Source of the DNA: Rhodoferax sp. TH121
GTDB taxonomy: Bacteria > Pseudomonadota > Gammaproteobacteria > Burkholderiales > Burkholderiaceae_C
Assembly (NCBI RefSeq): GCF_002251855.1
Contig: NZ_NOXW01000021.1
Span: forward strand, 186,001-250,000
Length of the DNA: 64,000 nucleotides
Reading direction: 5' to 3'
The position numbers and the translations under genes are program-made. A model generated the notes under the pieces. It saw nothing but the letters and a program-made list of their open reading frames with translations. It was not told where the DNA came from and searched no databases. Position 1 is the first letter of the stretch. Each line of letters starts with the position of its first letter. Positions 46,171-56,465 of this stretch are shown piece by piece.

Positions 46171-48603
46171 ATGCATTCCCTCGCCGCCCCTGGCAACACT
46201 CCCCCCTTGTTAGAAAACCTCAACCCTGAGCAGCTCGCCGCCGTCACGCTGCCGGCCGAGCACGCGCTGATTCTGGCGGGCGCCGGGTCAGGCAAGACCC
46301 GGGTGCTGACCACGCGTATTGCCTGGCTGCTGCAGAACGGTTATGTCTCGCCCGGCGGCATTCTGGCGGTCACCTTTACCAACAAGGCGGCCAAGGAGAT
46401 GATGACGCGGCTCTCTGCCATGCTGCCGGTGAACGTGCGCGGCATGTGGATTGGTACCTTCCACGGTCTCTGCAACCGCTTTCTGCGTGCGCACTACAAG
46501 AACGCGGGCCTGCCACAGGCCTTCCAGATTCTGGACACGCAGGACCAGCTCAGTGCCATCAAGCGCCTGTGCAAGCAGTACAACATTGACACCGAGCGCT
46601 TTCCGCCCAAGCAGTTGGGCTGGTTCATTGGCAACTGCAAGGAGGAGGGCCTGCGCCCCAAGGACGTGGTGGCCAGCGACCCGGACACGCGCAAGAAGAT
46701 CGAGATCTACCAGCTGTACGAAGACCAGTGCCAGCGCGAAGGCGTGGTGGACTTTGGTGAGCTGATGCTGCGCTCTTATGAGCTGTTGCGCGACAACAAG
46801 CCCATCCGTGAGCACTACCAGCGGCGCTTTCGCCACATCCTGATTGACGAGTTTCAGGACACCAACAAACTGCAGTACGCCTGGGTCAAGATGATTGCGG
46901 GGCAGGGCAGTGATGGCCTGCTGAACGGCGACGGTGGCGCGGTGTTGGCGGTGGGGGATGACGACCAGAGCATCTACGCCTTTCGCGGTGCGCGCGTAGG
47001 CAACATGACGGACTTTGTGCGTGAGTTTGCGGTGCGCCAGCAGATCAAGCTGGAAGAGAACTACCGCAGCTACAGCAACATCCTCGACAGCGCCAACGCA
47101 CTGATCAGCCACAACAGCCGCCGCCTGGGCAAAAACCTGCGCACCGCGCAGGGCGCGGGCGAACCGGTGCGCGTGTACGAGGCACCGACCGACTTTGCCG
47201 AAGCGCAGTGGATGGTGGACGAGATGAAACAGCTCATTCGCGACGATGTGGAGCGCAAGGAGATTGCGGTGCTCTACCGCAGCAATGCGCAAAGCCGCGT
47301 GATTGAAACCGGCTTGTTCAACGCGGGCATTCCCTACCGCGTGTACGGCGGCTTGCGCTTCTTCGAGCGTGCCGAAATCAAACACGCGCTGGCCTACCTG
47401 CGCCTCTTGGAGAACCCCAACGACGACACCAGTTTCTTGCGGGTGGTGAACTTCCCCGCACGTGGCATTGGTGCACGCAGCATCGAGCAGCTGCAGGACC
47501 AGGCCAAGGCCACGGGCTGCTCGCTGCATGATGCGGTGAGCCTGCTGCCGGGCCGCCCCGGCGCATTGGTAGGCGGCTTTGTCGCCAAGCTGGATGTGCT
47601 GCGCGAGCAAACCGCCGACAAGACCCTCAAGGACATCATCAAACTGATGCTGGACCACAGCGGCCTGCTGGAGCACTACCGCAATGAGCGCGAAGGCGAA
47701 GACCGCGTCGAGAACTTGGACGAACTGGTCAACGCCGCCGAAAGTTTTGTCATGCAGGAAGGCTTTGGCCGCGAGGCGCCGGGCATGGCTCAGCTGGTGA
47801 GTTCGCCCGATGCGCTGACCCAAAGCCCGGCCAGCCAGGGCCTGAGTGGCGAGGCGCTGGAGGTGCTGCCCGTCGACTTTGGCGACACCGGCGAAACGCT
47901 GTCGCCCCTGCAGGCCTTTTTGACCCATGCGGCGCTGGAAGCTGGTGACAACATGGCCGCCGCAGGGCAAGACGCCATCCAGCTCATGACGGTGCACTCC
48001 AGCAAGGGCCTGGAGTTTGATTGCGTGTTCATCACCGGCATGGAGGAGGGCTTGTTCCCCCACGAAAACTCCATGAGCGACCACGATGGCCTGGAGGAGG
48101 AACGGCGCCTGGCCTACGTGGCCATCACGCGTGCGCGCAAGCGCCTGTATCTCAGCCATTCGCAAACCCGCATGCTGCACGGGCAAACGCGCTACAACCT
48201 CAAGAGCCGCTTCTTTGACGAGCTGCCCGAGGAATGCCTCAAGTACCTCACGCCCAAACAGCAGCCTATGCCTGCGAGTGGCGGGTTCGGAGGCGGCTTC
48301 GGCGGCTCTGGCAATAGCTGGGGTGGCGGTGGATATGCTACGAATTCAGGAGCTGGTCGCGCATATTCCACGGGCTCTACAGGCCAGTTTGGTTCTTATT
48401 CTGCACCCCAGAAGGAAATCCCCCGCAAAGAAGAACCCACTGGCCTGCGCAAGGGCCAGAAGGTGTTCCACGCCAAGTTTGGCGAGGGCACGGTGCTCAC
48501 GCTCGAAGGCGCGGGCGACGACGCGCGGGCGCAGATCAACTTCCCCCGCCACGGCACCAAGTGGTTGGCGCTGAGCGTGGCCAAACTCACACCGGTTCCT
48601 TGA
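46171..48603 (+). CDS. uvrD: UvrD/Rep-family DNA helicase with repeat-derived linker
   Basis: An 810-residue superfamily 1 helicase. Walker A LAGAGSGKTRVLTTR, motif II ILIDEFQDTNKLQY, motif III GDDDQSIYAFRGA and motifs V/VI MTVHSSKGLEFDCV, YVAITRARKRLYLSHSQTR. The C-terminal Tudor-like domain (GQKVFHAKFGEGTVLTLEG) binds RNA polymerase in relatives. The Gly-rich linker includes about 22 residues from repeat family A copy 9. ATG 46171 is 6 nt after TACAAT (46159-46164) with no Shine-Dalgarno, so it may be leaderless. It acts in mismatch and excision repair. Confidence 0.97.
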   Translation: MHSLAAPGNTPPLLENLNPEQLAAVTLPAEHALILAGAGSGKTRVLTTRIAWLLQNGYVSPGGILAVTFTNKAAKEMMTRLSAMLPVNVRGMWIGTFHGLCNRFLRAHYKNAGLPQAFQILDTQDQLSAIKRLCKQYNIDTERFPPKQLGWFIGNCKEEGLRPKDVVASDPDTRKKIEIYQLYEDQCQREGVVDFGELMLRSYELLRDNKPIREHYQRRFRHILIDEFQDTNKLQYAWVKMIAGQGSDGLLNGDGGAVLAVGDDDQSIYAFRGARVGNMTDFVREFAVRQQIKLEENYRSYSNILDSANALISHNSRRLGKNLRTAQGAGEPVRVYEAPTDFAEAQWMVDEMKQLIRDDVERKEIAVLYRSNAQSRVIETGLFNAGIPYRVYGGLRFFERAEIKHALAYLRLLENPNDDTSFLRVVNFPARGIGARSIEQLQDQAKATGCSLHDAVSLLPGRPGALVGGFVAKLDVLREQTADKTLKDIIKLMLDHSGLLEHYRNEREGEDRVENLDELVNAAESFVMQEGFGREAPGMAQLVSSPDALTQSPASQGLSGEALEVLPVDFGDTGETLSPLQAFLTHAALEAGDNMAAAGQDAIQLMTVHSSKGLEFDCVFITGMEEGLFPHENSMSDHDGLEEERRLAYVAITRARKRLYLSHSQTRMLHGQTRYNLKSRFFDELPEECLKYLTPKQQPMPASGGFGGGFGGSGNSWGGGGYATNSGAGRAYSTGSTGQFGSYSAPQKEIPRKEEPTGLRKGQKVFHAKFGEGTVLTLEGAGDDARAQINFPRHGTKWLALSVAKLTPVP
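48337..48402 (+). repeat. Dispersed repeat family A, copy 9 (inside uvrD)
   Basis: Reads GCTACGAATTCAGGAGCTGG, TCGCGCATATTCCA, CGGGCTCTACAGGCC and AGTTTGGTTCTTATTC. It is in the same orientation as uvrD and read in frame from GCT as ATNSGAGRAYSTGSTGQFG. Confidence 0.75.
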
Positions 48604-48633
48604 ACTGAAGCCTGAATTTTCAGAAAGCAGCCC

Positions 48634-48954
48634 ATGAGCCAAGACATTGCCAACACCCCGCCCACGCCGTACTACGCGGTCATCTTCACCAGCCTGCGAA
48701 CCGCGGTCGACGAAGGTTATGGCGACATGGCCGAGAAGATGGTGGCACTGGCGGCCCAGCAGCCCGGCTTTCTCGGCGTGGAGTCGGCACGCGACGGCCT
48801 GGGCATCACCGTGTCGTACTGGACCGACCTGGAGTCCATCCGTGCCTGGAAGGCCAACGCGGAACACCAGGTCGCGCAGCAACTGGGCCACGCCAAGTGG
48901 TACGCCGCCTTCAAGACCCGCATTGCCCGCGTGGAACGCGACTACGCGCTCTAA
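48634..48954 (+). CDS. Antibiotic-biosynthesis-monooxygenase-fold protein
   Basis: A 106-residue dimeric alpha+beta-barrel type protein: YYAVIFTSLRTAVDEGYGDM, then ALAAQQPGFLGVESARDGLG and ISVSYW-like TVSYWTDLESIRAWKANAEH. The fold is shared by monooxygenases and heme-degrading enzymes; many members are uncharacterised. It lies between uvrD and the kinase gene, 8 bp before the latter's possible GTG start. Confidence 0.85.
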   Translation: MSQDIANTPPTPYYAVIFTSLRTAVDEGYGDMAEKMVALAAQQPGFLGVESARDGLGITVSYWTDLESIRAWKANAEHQVAQQLGHAKWYAAFKTRIARVERDYAL

Positions 48955-48977
48955 GTGTGTGAGTGATTTCGCCGCGC

Positions 48978-50859
<1,882 letters not shown>

Positions 50860-50861
<2 letters not shown>

Positions 50862-50924
50862 TTTCAAGCCAAATCGGGATCTTGGCCTCGTGGATATTGC
50901 GCGAGCAGCTATCAAAAAAATAGC
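50860..50924 (-). repeat. Dispersed repeat family A, copy 10
   Basis: Minus strand: GCTATTTTTTTGATAGCTGC, TCGCGCAATATCCACGAGG, CCAAGATCCC and GATTTGGCTTGAAATC. It starts at the kinase stop codon. Its T7 run is used by the phoX terminator. Confidence 0.8.
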
Positions 50925-50946
50925 GGGCTGCATCGCTGCAGCCCGC
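50914..50946 (-). terminator. phoX terminator built on a repeat
   Basis: Stem GCGGGCTGCA/TGCAGCCCGC with GCGA loop, followed on the minus strand by TATTTTTTT that belongs to repeat family A copy 10. Confidence 0.85.
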
Positions 50947-50980
50947 CGGTGTTGCCGCCCCGCAGGGCGCGGCAAGTGCC

Positions 50981-53197
50981 TTAACTACCGATCACACCAC
51001 CATCTTTTTTGGTGATCACGATGGTGGCAGAGCGGGGACGCTTGCCCGCGCCGTAACCCGCATTGGCAGGCCACTGGCTGGTGTACTTGGCAGGGTTGCC
51101 AATCTCGGCCATGGGCGTGTTCTCACCGGGGTGCTGGATGTTGATGAACATCGCTTTGCCGTCCGGGGTTTCGCACAGGCCGGTGATTTCGCAGTCCACC
51201 GGACCCACCAAAAAGCGCTTGAGGATGTCAGGCGACTGCGACTTGCCCATGTAGGTGTCGACACGTTTTTCGCTACCGTCTGCGCGCTTGTAGGCCAGGG
51301 ACTTCTTGCCACCGTCGCCCACCTTGCCGGGAATGCCGGCCAGCAGCATGCAGTTGGTCTTGTCGGTGTAGGCGCTGTCGTCGGTCTGGATCCAGCACAG
51401 GCCGGTGGCTTGGCTGAAGGCGAGGCCGTCCGGGGCCGACATGTCGTTTTCGTCGGTCAGGTTGGAGAGGTTCACTTTGGACTTGTCGGCATCGGCCTCG
51501 GATGCGAACAGGTAAATGTCCCACTTGAAGGCGGTGTCGGCCGGGTTGGCCTGGGCTACGCGGATGATGTGGCCGTGTACGTTGCCCTTGCTTTCCTTGC
51601 TGCCCTTCATGTCGCTGTAGACACGCGGGTTTGCTGCGTCGGCACCCATGTCGCCATCCACGGTCCGGTTGCTATTGTTGGTCAGCGTCATGTAGAAGTC
51701 GCCGGTGCGGGGGTTGATGCCACCCCACTCAGGACGGTCCATCTTGGTAGCGCTCACGCCATCAGCGGCCAGGCGGGTGAAGATGGCCACGTCAGCGTCG
51801 GACTTGAATTCAAAGTCAGGGTTGGCCGCGACGATGGGGTTGTTCATCGACAGCTCGATCCAGGTGCCGGTGCCGTCGTCCTTGAAGCTGGCCACAAACA
51901 GTGTGCCTTTGTCCAGGTACTTGTCGCCCACGGCCATGCGGTTGCTGGCGTTGGCGTCGGCAGCGTCCCACTTGGCGGCGGAGACAAACTTGTACATGTA
52001 TTCGCCACGGGAATCGTCGCCCATATAGGCCACGATGGGCTGGCCGGCTACGGCCTTGGCAAAGCTCACGCTCTCATGGGCAAAGCGGCCCAGGCCGGTG
52101 CGCTTGCGCACGGGCTGGCTGCCATCGTAGGCGTCCATCTCCACCACAAAACCGAAGGTGTTCATCTCGTTGCGGTAGTCGGCTTTGGCATTGGCGCCCA
52201 GCGCGCCGTTGTTCCAGCGAACGTATTTGTCTTCAGCGCCTGCGCTCTCCCAGCCGTGGCGGCTGGCGGCACCGGCGGGGCGGCCATAGCGCACCAGGCC
52301 CGCCACTTGTTTGTCCTTCTTGCCACGGCGCTCGTCGTCCTTCGCATCGCGGTGGAAGTAACCAAACCAGTTCTCTTCGCCCGACACAAAGGTGCCCCAT
52401 GGCGTCTTGCCAGTGCCGCAGTTGTTCAGCGTGCCGCGGGCGCGGGTGGCGTCGGGGCTGAACTTGGTCACCAGGTGCTCGCTGCCCTTGGCCGGGCCGC
52501 TGATCAGCACCTCGGTCATGGTGGTCACACGGCGGTTGTAGTTGGAGCCGGGCTTGTAGGTCCACTGCCCATTTTGGGCTGCCACTTCCACCACGGACAG
52601 GCCGTGGATGGCGAGTTCCTTGTCCACCTCAGACGCAGGGCGGGGCAGTGTGCTGGTGCCGCCGTTGCTGTGGATGAAAAAGGAGCTGAGCTTCTGGTCG
52701 GTGGTGGCTTCGTGGTTCACGGCCAGCAGGGCGCGTGTGGTGCCGTTGGCCGAGGGCTTGCCGCTGGCGTCCAGGCCAAAGTACTCCATGCCGTCGTGGT
52801 GGTCACCGGCACGGTTGTCCCAGTCGGTGTCTGTGCCATCGTTCTTGAATGCGGCAGTGCTTGCCTTGAGCGGATCGCCGAGAGCGTAAATCACTTGCAC
52901 GTTGTATCCGGCAGGCACTACCACTTTGTCGGCCAGGCTCTTGCCCACGGCGGCAAAGCCCAGGGAGGACAGAGGCGCGGTCATGCCAGCTGCAGCGCCT
53001 GCACCGGTCGATGCCGTGGCACAGCCAGTCAGCGCGCCAGCGCCGAAAAGCGAGGTAGCCGCAGCACCCATGCCGCCCAGCAACAGACCGCGGCGGTTCA
53101 GGCGGGCGGTCATGATGTGGTCGATGTGCGGGTTGGCGGTGGTGTTGGAGTCTTCGTTGTTGAAGATGTCGCTGGAAGAGCGGGTGGTATCGGTCAT
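50981..53197 (-). CDS. phoX: PhoX-family alkaline phosphatase (DUF839)
   Basis: A 738-residue exported protein. The Tat-type signal is ARLNRRGLLLGGMGAAATSL, with a lipobox-like LTGC after it. PhoX blocks include DHHDGMEYFGLDASG, NHEATTDQ, GTFVSGEENWFGYF and SNRTVDGDMGADAANPRVYS, then ITGLCETPDGKAMFINIQHP with the Cys of the active-site region. PhoX uses calcium and iron to release phosphate from esters. A Pho-box-like site lies upstream. Confidence 0.92.
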   Translation of the reverse strand: MTDTTRSSSDIFNNEDSNTTANPHIDHIMTARLNRRGLLLGGMGAAATSLFGAGALTGCATASTGAGAAAGMTAPLSSLGFAAVGKSLADKVVVPAGYNVQVIYALGDPLKASTAAFKNDGTDTDWDNRAGDHHDGMEYFGLDASGKPSANGTTRALLAVNHEATTDQKLSSFFIHSNGGTSTLPRPASEVDKELAIHGLSVVEVAAQNGQWTYKPGSNYNRRVTTMTEVLISGPAKGSEHLVTKFSPDATRARGTLNNCGTGKTPWGTFVSGEENWFGYFHRDAKDDERRGKKDKQVAGLVRYGRPAGAASRHGWESAGAEDKYVRWNNGALGANAKADYRNEMNTFGFVVEMDAYDGSQPVRKRTGLGRFAHESVSFAKAVAGQPIVAYMGDDSRGEYMYKFVSAAKWDAADANASNRMAVGDKYLDKGTLFVASFKDDGTGTWIELSMNNPIVAANPDFEFKSDADVAIFTRLAADGVSATKMDRPEWGGINPRTGDFYMTLTNNSNRTVDGDMGADAANPRVYSDMKGSKESKGNVHGHIIRVAQANPADTAFKWDIYLFASEADADKSKVNLSNLTDENDMSAPDGLAFSQATGLCWIQTDDSAYTDKTNCMLLAGIPGKVGDGGKKSLAYKRADGSEKRVDTYMGKSQSPDILKRFLVGPVDCEITGLCETPDGKAMFINIQHPGENTPMAEIGNPAKYTSQWPANAGYGAGKRPRSATIVITKKDGGVIGS

Positions 53198-53244
53198 GCA
53201 ATAGGCCTCAAGTTAAACAAGCCTGCGTAGCATGCGTCGGTGAT

Positions 53245-53262
53245 GTTTCAGCTTTGTGACAA
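53245..53262 (-). promoter_or_regulatory. Candidate Pho box upstream of phoX
   Basis: Minus-strand TTGTCACAAAGCTGAAAC matches the E. coli phoA Pho box at 13 of 18 positions, by eye and from memory. It lies about 50 bp before the phoX ATG. Confidence 0.35.
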
Positions 53263-53334
53263 AGATGGCGCGCTCACGCGTATTGCAGCACCGGTATATT
53301 GCAAGGCCAACTACCTTGTACCGGGACTCCCACC

Positions 53335-53793
53335 ATGAAAAAAACCTTGTGTCTGTTCGCCTTGCTGTGTGCCGGACTCGCCCAGGCCGCTGATGTGCCG
53401 GTGATGAATGTGCCCACCGTGAACCAACGCATGAAAGCCGCGCGGGAGGCCATTGCCAAAGCCGATTGGCGCAATGCCCAATACGAAACGAAAAAAGTAA
53501 TTGGGGAGGAGCCGGGCAACGCCGATGCCCACAATTTGTTGGCCTATGCGTACCGCAAACAAGAGCGCCCCGATCTTGCGCGGGCGTTTGAGCATTACAA
53601 GATAGCCCTGAAACTCAACCCACAACACAAAGGCGCGCACGAGTACATCGGCGAGGCTTATCTCATGAACCACCAGCCCGAGATGGCGGAGCAACATCTG
53701 GCAGCCTTGGAGGCCATCTGTGGCAATCGCGTGTGCGAGGAATACCAAGACTTGGCGCAGGCCTTGGCAGCCTACCGCAAAGCCAGGCCCTGA
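53335..53793 (+). CDS. Exported TPR-repeat protein
   Basis: A 152-residue protein. A signal peptide (MKKTLCLFALLCAGLAQAA) is followed by two or three TPR units: NAQYETKKVIGEEPGNADAH, LARAFEHYKIALKLNPQHKG, and EMAEQHLAALEAICGNRVCE with a Cys pair in CGNRVC. It probably binds a partner in the periplasm; the partner is unknown. ATG 53335 is the start. It lies between phoX and the FecR-type gene. Confidence 0.82.
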   Translation: MKKTLCLFALLCAGLAQAADVPVMNVPTVNQRMKAAREAIAKADWRNAQYETKKVIGEEPGNADAHNLLAYAYRKQERPDLARAFEHYKIALKLNPQHKGAHEYIGEAYLMNHQPEMAEQHLAALEAICGNRVCEEYQDLAQALAAYRKARP

Positions 53794-53808
53794 TGCCGCA
53801 AGGTCGCT

Positions 53809-54567
53809 TTAACGGGTCAGATTTTCGGCCGGGTGGGGCTGGTCGGGCTTTTCGTCCATATACCCTTTGCCATCCTTGACGCCCTTGCGTCCAAGCACCT
53901 GCCAGGCGGTGCGCTGGTCCACCAATTGGGCCAGAAACTCCAGTTCTTCATCGGTATGGTTCAGGGCCTTGGCCGGAGTCAGGCTGCGCCCTTTCTTGGG
54001 TTGTACTTCACCCCAGAAGGCTTGGTGGTAGTTGGCGCGGCTCACGGTTTTGTCGTTGCCTGCAAACATGTCGACCGTGCCGTAGCAGTTGCAGAAGTAG
54101 CTGCGTCCGCCCTGGTCCTCAAAAATCTCGGTGTAGACGCCGGTGCCGCGGATGCCGGCTGTCATGGTGGGCGTGACGATCTGGCGGTTGCTTCCCTTGC
54201 CCCAGACGCTGACCACGGCACCTGTGACCAGGCGCAGCAGGCTCACCGCATTGAGACTGGCCCCACGTTCTACCGTCAAGCGGGAGTTCTGGCGCACATG
54301 GAAGGCCGAGTTGCCAATGACAAACAGCAAGCGCGAGTCCGGCCCGGTGACAATTTCGTCACCGCTGAACACGCCTTGCTGGGGCAGCAGGCGCCGGCCA
54401 TTGACCAGGGCATCCCCCACCAGTTCGACCACATTGCTGCGCGACTGGGCCTGCGCGGCAGCAAAGCCGCCCATGCTGGTCCAGGCGGCTGCGGCTTGCA
54501 AAAAGCTGCGGCGCTGGAACCATAGCACTTCGCTGTCGCTGCGGCCTTCAAGGGTGTGCTGGGTCAT
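53809..54567 (-). CDS. FecR-domain protein with Tat-like signal
   Basis: A 252-residue protein. The N-terminus has WFQRRSFLQAAAAWTSMGG, which fits twin-arginine export. The FecR-type domain has NVVELVGDALVNGRRLLPQQ, SGDEIVTGPDSRLLFVIGNS, and VTPTMTAGIRGTGVYTEIFE. It also has CNCYGTV and an acidic/basic C-terminal tail. No sigma factor or TonB receptor is nearby, so it is not a classical FecR. Its ATG overlaps the stop of the membrane gene after it by 4 bp, implying coupled synthesis. Confidence 0.82.
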   Translation of the reverse strand: MTQHTLEGRSDSEVLWFQRRSFLQAAAAWTSMGGFAAAQAQSRSNVVELVGDALVNGRRLLPQQGVFSGDEIVTGPDSRLLFVIGNSAFHVRQNSRLTVERGASLNAVSLLRLVTGAVVSVWGKGSNRQIVTPTMTAGIRGTGVYTEIFEDQGGRSYFCNCYGTVDMFAGNDKTVSRANYHQAFWGEVQPKKGRSLTPAKALNHTDEELEFLAQLVDQRTAWQVLGRKGVKDGKGYMDEKPDQPHPAENLTR

Positions 54568-55343
54568 GCGGTGTCTCCTGGGCTGACTTCAAAGGTGTCG
54601 TCAAACGTGAAATAAAGCGAGGTGAAAAACATGGCCGCCATGGCCATGCCCATGGGAAGCAGTATGGCACTGACCAGCTGCGGGTTGCCCAGCAACGCAG
54701 ACACGATGGCCACGGCCAGACCCATGCCCAAAAAGGCTGCCAGCCAGGTCAGACCAAACACGGTGAACGCCCAGAAATTGCGCGCGCAAGCCACCATGCT
54801 GAAGAACAGGCTCTTGACCGGCGAAATGCCATGCCAGTGCACCAGTGCCGGCGCATGCCAGAACAGCAGCGACAAGGGCAGGTACAGCGCCATGGCAGTC
54901 AGGGCCGCCCACTCGAAGTCACTTTGCATCAGCAGCTCGGCACTGAGTTCGCCGCCAACCAGGTACAGGCGGGCAAACTGCCCGCCGTCGACCAGTGCCG
55001 ACAGGGCCATGACCAGCAAAAAGCCCATCGCATACAGCCCGCCCAGCACCAGCATGCCACGCAGCTGCTGCTGCCCGGCGCGAAAGGCGCTGACCAGCAC
55101 TGTGGGCATGGGGAACTTGCCCTTGGTGGTCTCTTGGGTGGCGGCCATCAGGCCTAGCGTGGCCGCGGGCAACAGGGTCAGCGCCACGATGCTGCCCAGC
55201 ACGGGCACCATGCTGAGCACCGACATGGCGGCCATGAAAAGGAAAAACAGGCCCGAGAGGGCCAGCGGTTGTTTGAAGAAGGTGCGCATGCCCATCTTCA
55301 CCCATACTGCGCCCTGGCGGGCGGGCACCATACGCAGCTTCAT
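54564..55343 (-). CDS. BPSS1780-like membrane protein
   Basis: A 259-residue protein with about six membrane helices: PLALSGLFFLFMAAMSVLSM, SIVALTLLPAATLGLMAATQ, NFWAFTVFGLTWLAAFLGMG. It resembles the BPSS1780 family found in Burkholderiales. Function unknown. It overlaps thrB and the FecR-type gene by 4 bp each, so thrB, this gene and the FecR-type gene are a coupled leftward operon. Confidence 0.78.
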   Translation of the reverse strand: MKLRMVPARQGAVWVKMGMRTFFKQPLALSGLFFLFMAAMSVLSMVPVLGSIVALTLLPAATLGLMAATQETTKGKFPMPTVLVSAFRAGQQQLRGMLVLGGLYAMGFLLVMALSALVDGGQFARLYLVGGELSAELLMQSDFEWAALTAMALYLPLSLLFWHAPALVHWHGISPVKSLFFSMVACARNFWAFTVFGLTWLAAFLGMGLAVAIVSALLGNPQLVSAILLPMGMAMAAMFFTSLYFTFDDTFEVSPGDTA

Positions 55344-56335
55344 GCGCTCACCGCCAGTTTCTGTTCCAGTTGGGCCAAGGTGAGTGGCTGGGCCACGCGC
55401 TGGCGCAGCACACGCTCAAAGTGGGTCGGGTCATGGGGTTTGAGCATCGAAGCCTCACGTGGCAAATACCAGTCCCACAAGCGGGAGATCCAGAAACGCA
55501 GGGCACCTGCGCGCAGCATGGCGGGCAGCAGTTCGCGCTCTTGGGGGATCAAGGGACGCACCGCGGCGTAGGCTTCTACAAAAGCGGCAGAGCGTTCCAA
55601 GTCGGCCGCGCCAGTGGGTAAGTCAATACACCAATCGTTCAGGCACACGGCCAGGTCAAACAACCAAGCGTCAGTGCCGGCAAAGTAGAAGTCAAAAAAG
55701 CCGCTCAGCACCGGTTTGCCTTCGTGGCTGTCAAACATCACGTTGTCGCGGAACAGATCAGCATGGATGGCGCCGCGCGGCAGGCCGGTGTAGGCGCTGC
55801 TGTCGGCAATGTGGTTTTGGTAGGCCAGCTCGGCTTGCAGCAGCTGGGCCTGGGCCGGTTCCAGGTGGGGCAGCACCACGGGCACGGTCTCGTTCCACCA
55901 CGCCAAGCTGCGCAGGTTGGGTTGCTGCATGCTGAAGTCGCGTCCGGCCAGATGCATACGGGCCAGCATGGCGCCTACTTGGCGGCAATGCTCCAGGCCA
56001 GGCGCCAACTCGCTTTTTCCTTTGAGGCGGTTCACTACGGCGGCGGGTTTGCCGTTCAGGCTGTGCAGCACGTCACCGTCACGGTTGGCAGCGGGGTCCG
56101 GAACTGGCACGCCGTGGAAGGCCAGATGTTTCATCAGCCGCAGGTAAAACGGCAACTGCTCCGCACTGAGCCTCTCGAACAGGGTCAGCACATAGGGCGC
56201 CTGGTCGGTGGTGACGAAGTAGTTGGTGTTTTCAATGCCCCCCGAGCAGCCTTCCAGCGTCTGAAGGGTGCCGAGCTTGAGGGATGTGAGGAAAGTGCTG
56301 GCCTCGTCAAAGGAGACCTCTGTGTAAACCGCCAT
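55340..56335 (-). CDS. thrB: Homoserine kinase, ThrB (APH-fold type)
   Basis: A 331-residue protein of the aminoglycoside-phosphotransferase fold used for homoserine kinase in many proteobacteria. IHADLFRDNVMFD is the catalytic loop and GFFDFYFAGTDAWLFDLAVC the metal site. It phosphorylates homoserine in threonine synthesis. ATG 56333-56335 lies 6 nt after minus-strand TACAAT (56342-56347), with no Shine-Dalgarno, so the mRNA may be leaderless. Confidence 0.94.
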   Translation of the reverse strand: MAVYTEVSFDEASTFLTSLKLGTLQTLEGCSGGIENTNYFVTTDQAPYVLTLFERLSAEQLPFYLRLMKHLAFHGVPVPDPAANRDGDVLHSLNGKPAAVVNRLKGKSELAPGLEHCRQVGAMLARMHLAGRDFSMQQPNLRSLAWWNETVPVVLPHLEPAQAQLLQAELAYQNHIADSSAYTGLPRGAIHADLFRDNVMFDSHEGKPVLSGFFDFYFAGTDAWLFDLAVCLNDWCIDLPTGAADLERSAAFVEAYAAVRPLIPQERELLPAMLRAGALRFWISRLWDWYLPREASMLKPHDPTHFERVLRQRVAQPLTLAQLEQKLAVSA

Positions 56336-56384
56336 GGGGTAATTGTAGGGGGCCGTGAGCGCGGCATGGGGGCACCAATTCGCC

Positions 56385-56454
56385 GCCGGGCCGTCCCAAG
56401 GCGAATTCACCCCCTCGGGGGGCAGCGACCCGCGCAGCGGCGGAGCGTGGGGGC
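56385..56454. repeat. Dispersed repeat family B, copy 2
   Basis: GCCGGGCCG followed by TCCCAAG, CCCCCTCGGGGGGC, GCAGCGACCCGCGCAGCGGC and a final GGAGCGTGGGGGC. It ends 11 nt before the polA ATG and supplies the sequence before it. Confidence 0.65.
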
Positions 56455-56465
56455 ACAATACCCGG

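Noticed and set aside
46288..48186. A 632-codon open frame opposite uvrD
   Set aside because: Antisense shadow; uvrD has all helicase motifs on the other strand.
51131..53230. A 699-codon open frame opposite phoX
   Set aside because: Its Gly/Ala/Val/His-rich composition is typical of an antisense shadow of a real gene.
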